From Sparassis latifolia (Eukaryota > Basidiomycota > Agaricomycetes > Polyporales > Sparassidaceae), in assembly GCA_018466975.1 (NCBI GenBank), contig CM031553.1:1054001-1118000 (forward strand): 64,000 nt of DNA, read 5' to 3'. Each line of letters opens with the position of its first letter. Positions within the stretch are counted from its first letter, which is position 1. The position numbers and the translations under genes were made by a program. Shown here piece after piece: positions 56,124 to 64,000 of this stretch. Under the pieces are notes generated by a model. The model was not told the origin of the DNA, did not search any database, and saw nothing but the letters and a program-made list of their open reading frames with translations.

Positions 56124-56993
56124 AGTGCCAAGTCTACACATGTCTTCGTCCGTTTGTATACGCCGAGTCATTGCTACCTTGTCTGCATTCTGTTGTGGCG
56201 TTTAGTCTCGTGCACGTACTCGTACTGTCCCGCTCTAATCGCTTTTGTTGTCGCGCCCATTTAATCTCTCTTTCTTGTCTCGGATTTTCCTCTGGAGTCT
56301 GCCTCAGCAACGCCGTCTTATCTTGCCGCCAGTGGCGATGACATGTGATCGTAGTTTTTCTCTCTTGATGTGGACTACCCATACATTCCGGTCGTTACTT
56401 GGACTCCCTATCACTGTGTTATTCACTGTCTTGTTCACTCAGTGACTTGGAGGAATCATCACCTTACATGCATACATCTCAGTCTCAGCATCCTTTCACT
56501 TACTCTTAAAATATATACCATAGGTCTTATCCTTATTCTTAGTTACTGGAGACCGACGTTGTGATTCAGCACTCAGCTGCCAGTCTATACACTTCGACGA
56601 TGAGTAGCCGCCGTTCGGACAATTGATAAGGCCATAATGTGACGTTTTGTGAGACAATCGTGGCAGTTTCTCGTAGGTACAGCTACTGTTGCATATACAT
56701 GAGCTCCTGCTCCCGTATTATTGAATGAGTGACGCCATTCTTGAACGGTTGCCTAATTTGGATGTACACAGGTTGATATCGACGTGCTGTGGCCAGCCTC
56801 CCAACTGCATCTTGTCGTCACGATTGTCGAGCGCGGCTTTCATGCTGGAATTCTGACCAATTTTCGAATTATCAGGACTGATATCTAGGTATTCTATTCT
56901 GTCTGCTAGTTTGGCTTTGACTCACATTTGCTCAGCTTTATAATTATATGCACGACTAATACACACTCATTCCCAAGTTCGACTCTTAACGCG
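56124..56993. other. Intergenic, about 870 bp
   Basis: 3' flank of the kinase and upstream region of the next gene. Sequence is T-rich in its first half. No supported feature. Confidence 0.45.
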
Positions 56994-58775
56994 ATGTCAC
57001 CGCGACTGAAGCGCCAGGAGCTCCGTCGCGCAGCAGGATACATTCCTAGACCTAAGCCATACGCCGTTCGGCCAACTGCTAGGACTGCTGCCAAGGACAA
57101 TAAGTCATCGACTTCTCCCTGTGTCTCCCCATCACCGGCTCCACGCTTCACTGTCCCCAACTATGCATCGCTCACGGCCACCTTAGATAATACTGTCGAC
57201 CTTGGGATGCCCACTAGCGAGCAGTATGCACGCCTGGAAGAGGACTATATCACATTGCTCAATCCGCGCAAGCGGGAGAAAGCCCTCATCACGCAGGATA
57301 TGTTCGACATGGTCTGGGCTGTGCTTCACGACCCCGGGGCAGCTAAAGTCGGATCTCCTCAGTTCCGTTGGTGGGTCAGGAAGATGTTCGTCCTGTCTTA
57401 CCCGACCAGCACCTTGTCTCCTGCCGAGCTCGCGAGTATTGGCGCCGAGACGATTGTGCCGGTAGTGTTGCATCAGAATCGACCGGTGGCTCTCAAGGAC
57501 CAGATCTACGAGATTCTCTGCTACTGTCACCAACTCTCGAACCACGCTGGGCGGGACAAGACGACTGCTGTCGTACGCGAGCACTACTCGTGGATTCCGA
57601 AGGAGCTGGTCTCGCGTTTCGTCAAGGTGTGCCCTACTTGCATAAACAAGAAATCCAAGAATGCTATCATGGCCATGTCGCTCGATGTCGATGAGGAAGG
57701 AGAACTCGTGAAACTGGAGACTATTGACGCCGACGAGGACGTAGTTTTGGACTTGGAGAACGTACCGCCGTCTCTGGCCGACTCGGGTGTACCAGTCTTC
57801 CGCCGCGTAGCGCTGCCTATTAGTGAGCTCGTGAACTACTACAACCACGTCCAGACTCCGGAACACCTCCAGTCAGCCTGGCCCCCTGGTCCTGGACCTG
57901 CACAGTCGTCCCTAGTGTCTCACCCTGTGCCATCGGTTCAATGGCCGGAATCTCCGTCGCGTGGATCTCGGTTTACCTATCGTTCTAGGAGTCCGCCGAT
58001 GTTTGCCTCGGATATTGGTCACCAGCAGGCCTCTACTAGCAGTACGACGTACGGGCTTCCTCTGATGCAGAGATTTGGAAGCATGGACTACAGTCATGAC
58101 CACCGACTTCTTCACCCGGCTGGACAGGATATCGTTCTTCCGCCCCTCACACAGATTCTCTCTCAAGAATCTCGTAGTCCAAACGTATCACCAGTCCAGT
58201 ATAATCCTGGCGCATTCACCGTCGACTCTTCCGTCGGCCTTCGCGTTCCAGGTTGGCAGATAGAGTCTCAGAACAGCTACCTCCGCGAGGTCTTGCATCC
58301 AAATGAACTAGTCTATTCACAGCAGGAGTACCTGTCCCAAATCGACCCTATCTTGCTTCACGAAGACTATGAGATGTCGCAAGGTCGCGAACGTAGAGGC
58401 CACGTTCACCTGGAAGATGGCTATGCAGAGGATTGTGCCGACTATCGAATCGTACCATCCGGGTCGCGCTACGACCATTACGACCTGGAGCCTGTCTTAT
58501 CGTTTCCTTCTCCTGCGGTTACGACGCCTAAGCTCATGCGTGATATGTACGGTTATGGCGATCATATTTTTCCTCCCTCTCCAACTCAGGGCGCTTCGGC
58601 TCTGGATGATCTGAGACCGCCCATACTGCCTTTCTTCGGCATACATTCCAGGGACGACACTGGCGAAGATGACATGCTCTATGAACACCCGTCGCGGTTC
58701 TCTATCCCCGTGTCCTTCGAGCGACGTCATGCTGCTGAGGCCGTTGGCCTGAGTCGTGATCTGGATCCTCTGTGA
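56994..58775 (+). CDS. Integrase-type HHCC zinc-finger protein (possibly domesticated)
   Basis: A single open frame of 593 residues from the ATG MSPRLKRQELRRAAG. Residues about 175-216 form an H2C2/HHCC zinc-binding domain of the kind at the N-terminus of retroelement integrases: His179 and His184 in CYCHQLSNHAGRDKTTAVV, then Cys213 and Cys216 in KVCPTC. Unlike retrotransposon polyproteins, there is no DDE catalytic core, reverse transcriptase or protease. The region before it (LEEDYITLLNPRKREKALI, MVWAVLHDPGA, FRWWVRKMFVL) looks folded; the region after is Pro/Ser/Tyr-rich and probably disordered. The frame is undamaged over 1.8 kb, in contrast to the broken copia element 0.5 kb downstream. 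This suggests a maintained host gene, perhaps a regulator, derived from or sharing ancestry with integrases. I cannot name a function. Confidence 0.75.
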   Translation: MSPRLKRQELRRAAGYIPRPKPYAVRPTARTAAKDNKSSTSPCVSPSPAPRFTVPNYASLTATLDNTVDLGMPTSEQYARLEEDYITLLNPRKREKALITQDMFDMVWAVLHDPGAAKVGSPQFRWWVRKMFVLSYPTSTLSPAELASIGAETIVPVVLHQNRPVALKDQIYEILCYCHQLSNHAGRDKTTAVVREHYSWIPKELVSRFVKVCPTCINKKSKNAIMAMSLDVDEEGELVKLETIDADEDVVLDLENVPPSLADSGVPVFRRVALPISELVNYYNHVQTPEHLQSAWPPGPGPAQSSLVSHPVPSVQWPESPSRGSRFTYRSRSPPMFASDIGHQQASTSSTTYGLPLMQRFGSMDYSHDHRLLHPAGQDIVLPPLTQILSQESRSPNVSPVQYNPGAFTVDSSVGLRVPGWQIESQNSYLREVLHPNELVYSQQEYLSQIDPILLHEDYEMSQGRERRGHVHLEDGYAEDCADYRIVPSGSRYDHYDLEPVLSFPSPAVTTPKLMRDMYGYGDHIFPPSPTQGASALDDLRPPILPFFGIHSRDDTGEDDMLYEHPSRFSIPVSFERRHAAEAVGLSRDLDPL

Positions 58776-59308
58776 AGATACAACCGCTCCCTACCACCGT
58801 CAGGAGGGCTAGCCGTTAGGGTCGCCTGATACTTCAAAGGACATACAACTATATCGCACTCACACAATGTATCGCCACCTGTGTAACAATACCCCATTAC
58901 TATTTCCTAAAGTCTGGATATCCAAATAATTTGCATTTGTCCCTTTGCACAACTTCAAGTATCAATTATAAAGATCCTCTCTGCACAATGTCTTGCCCCA
59001 ATTCCTTCGCGCGTTACAACAAATGCAATTGAAAAAACGTTGGTGAGAAATCGCAAGATCCCGATCACTAGATCGCAGATCGCATGCGCCACAGCAATAT
59101 GCACAACGGCGGGCAATGGCCTCGGACAATATTAATCTATTCAAGTAGGTGTATTGTAGGGATGGAATTTTTCAATCAACATCATCTGTCCATCACGCCG
59201 AATGGGTGGACAAAGGTCGAACTGCAATCATTAGCCACCCCCTCAGGTTTCCATCCCGTGAAGGAGGATTATTTGTATTGTGAGGTTGATCACTACTACT
59301 CACTCGGC
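58776..59308. other. Intergenic before the copia element
   Basis: 3' flank of the HHCC-protein gene, AT-rich. Nothing recognised. Confidence 0.4.
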
Positions 59309-59803
59309 TGTTAGGCCATGGGTCACAAGCGCATGACGGGCTCATGCGGTTGGGGCCATATATTTATACTACACAGTAATTCTAGGAGATTCCAGTATGT
59401 TCTCCGACATACCTATGTGCTGACTAATATATGTTTCCTGATTGGGAAACCACCAGCCCTAACACTCCCCCTATGTTGGAGGCTTCGGGATGACCTTATT
59501 AGGCAATCCGGAGCATCCAGGTAGTCGGGCGATATTCCCCGATATCTTATTCAGCATCGAAGGATACAGTAGCTACGAGAACTATGTGGTATGTTCTGGA
59601 CTAGTCTACTGGTGTAGTATATAAGGAGGGACCTCTTGCAGGTCCCAGTAATTATATCTCTTCCCCAATCACTCACTCGGAAGAATTCATATCAGCTGCG
59701 CTAATAGGTTATGAGCCCCGATAGCTTATAGCTTATAGCTTATTCTATTCACACCTACTAACCTCTACTTACTCATTACACACTCTGACTATCAGTAGTT
59801 ACA
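59309..59803 (+). repeat. Probable 5' LTR and leader of the copia element
   Basis: Starts TGTTAGGCC; contains a TATATAAGG core-promoter-like motif near 59617 and a short tandem repeat (AGCTTAT, three units) near 59723-59744. The 3' boundary is not certain (a CATTACA near 59775 could be the end), because the partner LTR is outside the window. No target-site duplication can be tested. Confidence 0.5.
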
Positions 59804-61186
59804 ATGTCTGGTACTACTGAATCTCGCGACAGCCTGTCGTCCTTATTCCGAATCGAACAACTTCGTGATGACAACTGGCTTCCGTGGAAGCGCCGTACAA
59901 TGGCGATCTTAAGGGAGCGCGGTGTCCTGAAGTATGTTGATGGAACCTCGGAGAAGCCGAAGCCGGTAGACGCAGCGACACCAACACCGGAAGAGATGGC
60001 GGCAACCAAGAAATGGATCGAGGGCGATCAAAAAGCCCAGACCGTTATCGAGCTGCTGTTGAGCGACTCGCAGATGATACACATTGCGGACACTACAACG
60101 GCTGCGGAGATGTGGAACCAATTGAAGTTAGTAAAGGAGGCGAGTGGACAACTGGGGATAATGGCGTACCGAAGGAAATTCTATCGCACAGTTGCCACGG
60201 AAGGCAGCGATATCACAGCGCATATCACGGAGCTCCACCGGACACAGGAGCAGCTACACATGATGGGTAGCAAGGTGTCGGATGACGAATTTCGAGCGAT
60301 CCTGATCACATCGTTACCGGAGTCTTGGGACCAGTTCACATCTGCGTACCTGGGTGCAACAAGCCAGAAGGACAAGTTGCCGACATCACATGAATTGATA
60401 GCCATCTTGCTCGAAGAATACCGGCGCCGGCGAGAGAAAGGTGGTGCCGATGAGTCTGCGCTGGCAGCGCGCGGACGGTGGACCCAGCCGAAGAATACCG
60501 CACAGGGCGGAACGGACAGGAAGTCCGACGCGGAGTGCTGGAATTGCCACAAGCGTGGACACACTCAACATGAGTGTTGGTCGAAAGGCGGCGGCAAGGC
60601 GGGTCAGGGACCGCGAAGTAAAAAAGGAGGCTGTGCGCAGGCGCACACGAACCAGGCACAGTCAACAAATGACGTGCTGCGAGATGTTGCATTCCGCACA
60701 GACGAGGCAATCGGTATTGGGCAGCAATTTAGTAGTCAGTTCTCATGTTACGACTGGCTAGCTGACTCGGGAACGACGTCGCACATTACGAACCTTCGTG
60801 ATGCAATAATGGACTTCATGCCGCTTGAAGCCTCATCGATCACCGGCATTGGTGACCAGAGCATACGCGCACTTGGGCGCGGCACTGTGAAAGTCAATAG
60901 CAGGATAGGCGGCAAGACTTTTACCTTCTGTCTGAAGGATGTGTTATACGCACCAAAAGCAACGAATAACTTGGTGTCGCTCACCCGTCTGGACGAGGCG
61001 GGCAGACACTTTGACGGTGGTGACGGAGGGATAACACTACGGGAGAGTGGCGGCCACGCCATCGCTGAAGGCCGGAAAATCGGCCGTTTGTACTTGCTCG
61101 ATATGCGGGCCAAGATCGCAACGCCGATGAACGAACACGTGAATGTTGCACACGAAGATAATGACTCGTGGGAGTCGTGGCACTGA
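59804..61186 (+). CDS. Copia gag and protease
   Basis: A 460-residue open frame. The capsid part carries RDDNWLPWKRRTMAILRERG and WNQLKLVKEASGQLGIMAYR, typical of the UBN2-type copia gag. A CCHC knuckle (CWNCHKRGHTQHEC) lies near residue 245 and the aspartic protease core WLADSGTTSHIT near residue 320. The frame stops at TGA (61184-61186) inside the pre-integrase region: immediately after it, the same frame continues RYRHLGITGLERLYKEKM, so this stop is a point lesion and not a natural end. A CGA to TGA change would explain it. Confidence 0.9.
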   Translation: MSGTTESRDSLSSLFRIEQLRDDNWLPWKRRTMAILRERGVLKYVDGTSEKPKPVDAATPTPEEMAATKKWIEGDQKAQTVIELLLSDSQMIHIADTTTAAEMWNQLKLVKEASGQLGIMAYRRKFYRTVATEGSDITAHITELHRTQEQLHMMGSKVSDDEFRAILITSLPESWDQFTSAYLGATSQKDKLPTSHELIAILLEEYRRRREKGGADESALAARGRWTQPKNTAQGGTDRKSDAECWNCHKRGHTQHECWSKGGGKAGQGPRSKKGGCAQAHTNQAQSTNDVLRDVAFRTDEAIGIGQQFSSQFSCYDWLADSGTTSHITNLRDAIMDFMPLEASSITGIGDQSIRALGRGTVKVNSRIGGKTFTFCLKDVLYAPKATNNLVSLTRLDEAGRHFDGGDGGITLRESGGHAIAEGRKIGRLYLLDMRAKIATPMNEHVNVAHEDNDSWESWH

Positions 61187-61430
61187 AGATACAGACATCT
61201 GGGTATCACTGGATTAGAACGGCTATACAAGGAGAAGATGGTAGAAGGACTTACCATTGACGAAAACTCAATGCCGCTCACGCAGTGCGAAGCCTGCGTA
61301 CAAGCTAAGCAGGCACGCCATGCATACCCGGCGAGGCGGAGGACCGCTCCCAGATGCCAGGCGAAGTTGACGATAGTGACGCCTGGGGCTCCCGCACGCA
61401 GTATCGATCGCCGGATCGCGTTACTACATA
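61187..61430 (+). pseudogene. Copia pre-integrase / integrase start, broken
   Basis: The gag frame continues past the stop with GLERLYKEKM and a C-x-x-C pair (CEACVQAKQARH) of the pre-integrase zinc region. Around 61350-61425 the reading shifts frame at least twice before the integrase core resumes (SIAGSRYYILFMDDCTRR). Confidence 0.8.
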
Positions 61431-63266
61431 TTGTTCATGGACGACTGCACGCGGAGGTGCCAAGTCCTGTTCATGAAACATAAAAGTGAGGCTTTTGAAA
61501 AATTGAAAGAATACCTCACCTTTATTGAACGACGCTTCGGGCACCTGCCAAAGATCATGCGTGTTGACAACGGGTCCGAGTACATCAATAAAAACCTGAA
61601 AGGGTGGTGCCGTGAGAAAGGAATTGAGCTGCAAACAACAGCACTGTACTCACCTTCGCAGAATGGTGTAGCCGAGCGATTTAACCGAACCTTGCTCAAG
61701 CTTGCACGCGCAATGTTGATCGCGAAGAATCTTCCAAGCTTCCTCTGGGTGGAAGCTGTTGCATACGCAGCATACCTGCGAAATCGAGCGCCGACGAAGG
61801 CACTGCATGGGAGAACCCCGGAAGAGGCGTGGACAGGCAATAAACCCAATGTTGCACACCTACGAGAATTCGGATCAGATGTCTGGATTCTGACAGAAGG
61901 TCAGAACCTCTCAAAACTCGAGCCAAAGTCGAAGAAGCACACCTTCGTGGGTTTTGCTGACGGCCCGAAGGCCGTGCGCTACTACGATGCGGGTGCACGC
62001 TCGATCCGAGTCTCGCGAAATTTTGTGTTTGCAGATGCCCCGAAACCAGCGAGTAATGTCCCTGTACACCAGTTCAATGATGGGGACAGGCTGCCGCTCG
62101 AGGGGGAGTCAGGGGGAGCTGTCAAGCAGCAGCCTCCCACATCTGCATCACAACCAGCATCAGTACCTGTCAAAGCTGATCAGTCTAACAAGAAACACGA
62201 TGGAAACCACATTACGGAGGAAGACTTACCTCCCGAGATGCAGGAGAGCATGCGAGAGCGACCGACATTCTTGCCTGCACCCCCGAAGATCCCTCTTCGT
62301 CGTACGACCCGCGCCATGCAGGATCACGACTATCGAAAGATGGATAACCCCCGCACGCAGCCCGCGAAGTCGCGCGAGCCGCCGGGAGTGCCGAAAGAGA
62401 ATGCACCGGGTGAAAGTGCGAAAGTCGCTGTGACGCCCGAAGAATTCGAAGAGATCGCGCAGGCGCTGTATGCGACAGCGCTGGCATCGGGCGACAGAAC
62501 GGCGAGTGCAGGAGATGAACCGCGAAGCCTCGCGGAGGCCCAAGCCTCTCCGGAATGGTCAGAATGGGAAAAGGCTGTAAAAGCGGAATATGATCAGTTG
62601 CAGGGCATGGGGACTTGGGAGCTACAAGACTTACCAAAAGATCGAAATGCTGTGGGCTGCAAGTGGGTCTTCCAGAGGAAAACCAACAAGGAGGGTCAGG
62701 TTGTCAAGTACAAAGCCAGATTGGTGGCACAGGGGTACTCACAGATCCCAGGGATGGATTTCCTTGAAACCTTTGCCCCTGTAGTTCGTCTTGAGTCCAT
62801 CAGGGCCATCCTAGCATTAGCAGTAGTTAATAACTGGGAAATAGGCCAGATGGATGTCAAGGGAGCTTACCTGAATGGAGACCTCCAGGAGGAGATCTAC
62901 ATGCGACAGCCGGAAGGCTTCGATGACGGAAGTGGACGCGTTTGTCGACTCCACAAGACGCTCTACGGACTAAAGCAGTCCGGGTGCGAATGGAACCGCA
63001 AGCTGCATCGTGAGCTGACGAAGCTCGGGTACAAGCAGCTGGAGGCGGATCCATGTGTATACCTGCGGGAGCGAAAGGAAGGAGAAGTTCAGATTATCAT
63101 GGTATGGGTGGATGACTTACTGTTATTCACCAACTCTCCGAAGCTCATGGAGGAGCTCAAGCACGACCTGCAGGACCTCTTCGAAGTCACGGACCTTGGT
63201 GAGCCGCAGAAAATTGTTGGGATTGAAATTGAGCGAGATAGGGAAGCGGGAACACTTCAAATCTAG
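61431..63266 (+). CDS. Copia integrase core and reverse transcriptase
   Basis: A 611-residue frame. The integrase core shows MRVDNGSEYINK and SPQNGVAERFNRTLL, with the catalytic Asp and Glu of the DDE triad (the first Asp is in FMDDCTRR). Low-complexity linker follows, then reverse transcriptase: WKTNKEGQVVKYKARLVAQG-type block, FAPVVRLESIRAILALAV, QMDVKGAYLNGDL, LHKTLYGLKQSG and the catalytic VWVDDLLLF. The frame ends at a TAG (63264-63266) created at the junction of a short tandem duplication. Confidence 0.9.
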   Translation: MFMDDCTRRCQVLFMKHKSEAFEKLKEYLTFIERRFGHLPKIMRVDNGSEYINKNLKGWCREKGIELQTTALYSPSQNGVAERFNRTLLKLARAMLIAKNLPSFLWVEAVAYAAYLRNRAPTKALHGRTPEEAWTGNKPNVAHLREFGSDVWILTEGQNLSKLEPKSKKHTFVGFADGPKAVRYYDAGARSIRVSRNFVFADAPKPASNVPVHQFNDGDRLPLEGESGGAVKQQPPTSASQPASVPVKADQSNKKHDGNHITEEDLPPEMQESMRERPTFLPAPPKIPLRRTTRAMQDHDYRKMDNPRTQPAKSREPPGVPKENAPGESAKVAVTPEEFEEIAQALYATALASGDRTASAGDEPRSLAEAQASPEWSEWEKAVKAEYDQLQGMGTWELQDLPKDRNAVGCKWVFQRKTNKEGQVVKYKARLVAQGYSQIPGMDFLETFAPVVRLESIRAILALAVVNNWEIGQMDVKGAYLNGDLQEEIYMRQPEGFDDGSGRVCRLHKTLYGLKQSGCEWNRKLHRELTKLGYKQLEADPCVYLRERKEGEVQIIMVWVDDLLLFTNSPKLMEELKHDLQDLFEVTDLGEPQKIVGIEIERDREAGTLQI

Positions 63267-63292
63267 ATAGGAAGCGGGAACACTTCAAATCT
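63236..63292 (+). repeat. 28-29 bp tandem duplication breaking the copia polyprotein
   Basis: AGATAGG(G)AAGCGGGAACACTT…AATCT is present at 63236-63264 and again at 63265-63292, one copy having one extra G. The junction makes a TAG stop and shifts the frame. Confidence 0.92.
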
Positions 63293-64000
63293 CGCGACAC
63301 CAGCTTGAGAACGCCAACGCTGTAGGGATGCCGCTCGATCCGAACGTGGTGCTCATGGTAGAGGACGAGAACGAGGAGGCGGATGACCATTTGGCGGGAG
63401 GTTACGCGTCGATGGTGGGATCGCTGATGTACGCAGCAGTGGGAACAAGGCCAGATATTTCCTACGCTGTACAGACGCTGAGCAAATACACAGCGTGCCC
63501 ACGACCTGTCCATTGGACAGCGGCCAAAACGCGTTCTACGGTACCTCGCAGGAACACGTGACTTGCACGTCATGTACACGCGACGCGATTCGGACACGCC
63601 GAACGGAAATATAATAGGAGGATATACGGACGCGGATTATGCATCAGATCATGACCGAAAATCAGTCTCGGGTCATGTCTTTTACTTGGGAGGTGGAGCC
63701 GTAGCATGGAGTTCGAAGAAACAAACAACAACGGCAACATCCTCGACAGAAGCCGAGTATACAGCACTCGCGCACGCGACACGTCAAGCAATATGGCTGC
63801 GAAACTTACTGGCAGAACTTGGGTTTGCACAAGAAGAACCCACAGAAATTTATTGTGATAACCAGGCAGCGATCGCGATAGCACGCAACCCACAGTATCA
63901 TGCGCGGTCAAAGCACTTTGACGTGCAGAATCATTTCGTGCGCGAAAAGGTGGAAAATGGTATTATTCAATTGTGCTACTGTCCTACAGATGAGATGGTA
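63267..64000 (+). pseudogene. Copia RNase H region, frameshifted, running off the window
   Basis: After the duplication one frame reads MVGSLMYAAVGTRPDISYAV, the conserved link to RNase H. Near 63530 an extra A in an A run shifts the frame; beyond it the RNase H motifs DADYASD, STEAEYTAL and YCDNQAAIAIA are readable to the window edge. Confidence 0.88.

Larger units (their letters stand above)
59309..64000 (+). mobile_element. Ty1/copia LTR retrotransposon, degenerate, cut by window edge
   Basis: Domain order gag, protease, integrase, reverse transcriptase, RNase H defines a Ty1/copia element. A 5' LTR plausibly begins with TGTTAG at 59309; the 3' LTR would be beyond the window. The coding region is broken by an in-frame stop, frame changes and a short duplication, described under its parts. 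All parts are recognisable and similar in composition, so decay is moderate and the insertion is not ancient. Confidence 0.9.

Noticed and set aside
57183..57866. 227-codon minus-strand open frame
   Set aside because: Antisense shadow of the HHCC zinc-finger gene, whose plus-strand frame is longer and carries a clear motif.

Overview
This window looks like nuclear DNA of a filamentous basidiomycete, probably an Agaricomycete; a polypore-like fungus would fit, but that is inference. The evidence is dense, short (about 48-65 nt) GT-AG introns in nearly every gene, very small exons, compact intergenic spaces, basidiomycete-style families (Msb1/Mug8 domain protein, SMP-like repeat protein, KIN4-type kinase) and LTR retrotransposon remains. 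Exon structures below were built by hand from splice signals, reading-frame closure and family motifs. Where the exon sum closes in frame to the stop I trust the model; no transcript evidence was available.

Layout. 1-1438 (-): 5' part of a trehalose-6-phosphate synthase/phosphatase-family gene. 2989-5120 (-): DML1/Mis​ato-type protein. 6201-8279 (+): homeodomain transcription factor. 9040-9899 (-): tandem FolB (dihydroneopterin aldolase) protein, divergent from 10367-12801 (+), an ARMT1-like DUF89 phosphatase with several microexons. 13414-14640 (+): SMP-like protein. 14641-19500 is an accessory island with a decayed Ty3/gypsy gag-pro, a GC-rich degenerate repeat, a 551-bp hAT-like MITE with perfect TSD, an unrecognised gene just downstream of it, and a decayed copy of the SMP-like gene. 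19670-21367 (-): secreted M28 aminopeptidase. 21720-25744 (-): one apparently intact and two broken copies of a fungal family.

26244-27294 (-) is an unknown protein; 27996-29692 (-) an OTU deubiquitinase; 30284-32265 (+) a four-RRM protein with a mitochondrial presequence; 33177-37607 (+) glycogen phosphorylase with 31 exons, one of them only 5 nt; 37944-41311 (-) an Msb1/Mug8 protein; 42548-42758 a broken HPt (YPD1-like) fragment followed by a minisatellite; 44158-44966 (+) OPI3-type phospholipid methyltransferase; 45202-47681 (-) COQ8 atypical kinase; 48136-48987 (-) a conserved-looking unknown; 49657-51668 (+) adenylosuccinate lyase; 52406-56123 (+) KIN4-like kinase; 56994-58775 (+) an integrase-type HHCC zinc-finger protein, possibly domesticated; 59309-64000 (+) a broken Ty1/copia element running off the end.

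The genes are mostly housekeeping and do not form one pathway. Trehalose and glycogen enzymes share reserve-carbohydrate metabolism, and COQ8, OPI3 and the RRM protein touch mitochondrial or membrane function, but they are not arranged as a cluster. I found no clear new multi-gene system. The most unusual signals are the microexon-rich gene structures, the hAT MITE beside a core promoter, the decaying tandem family and the possible domesticated integrase fragment.
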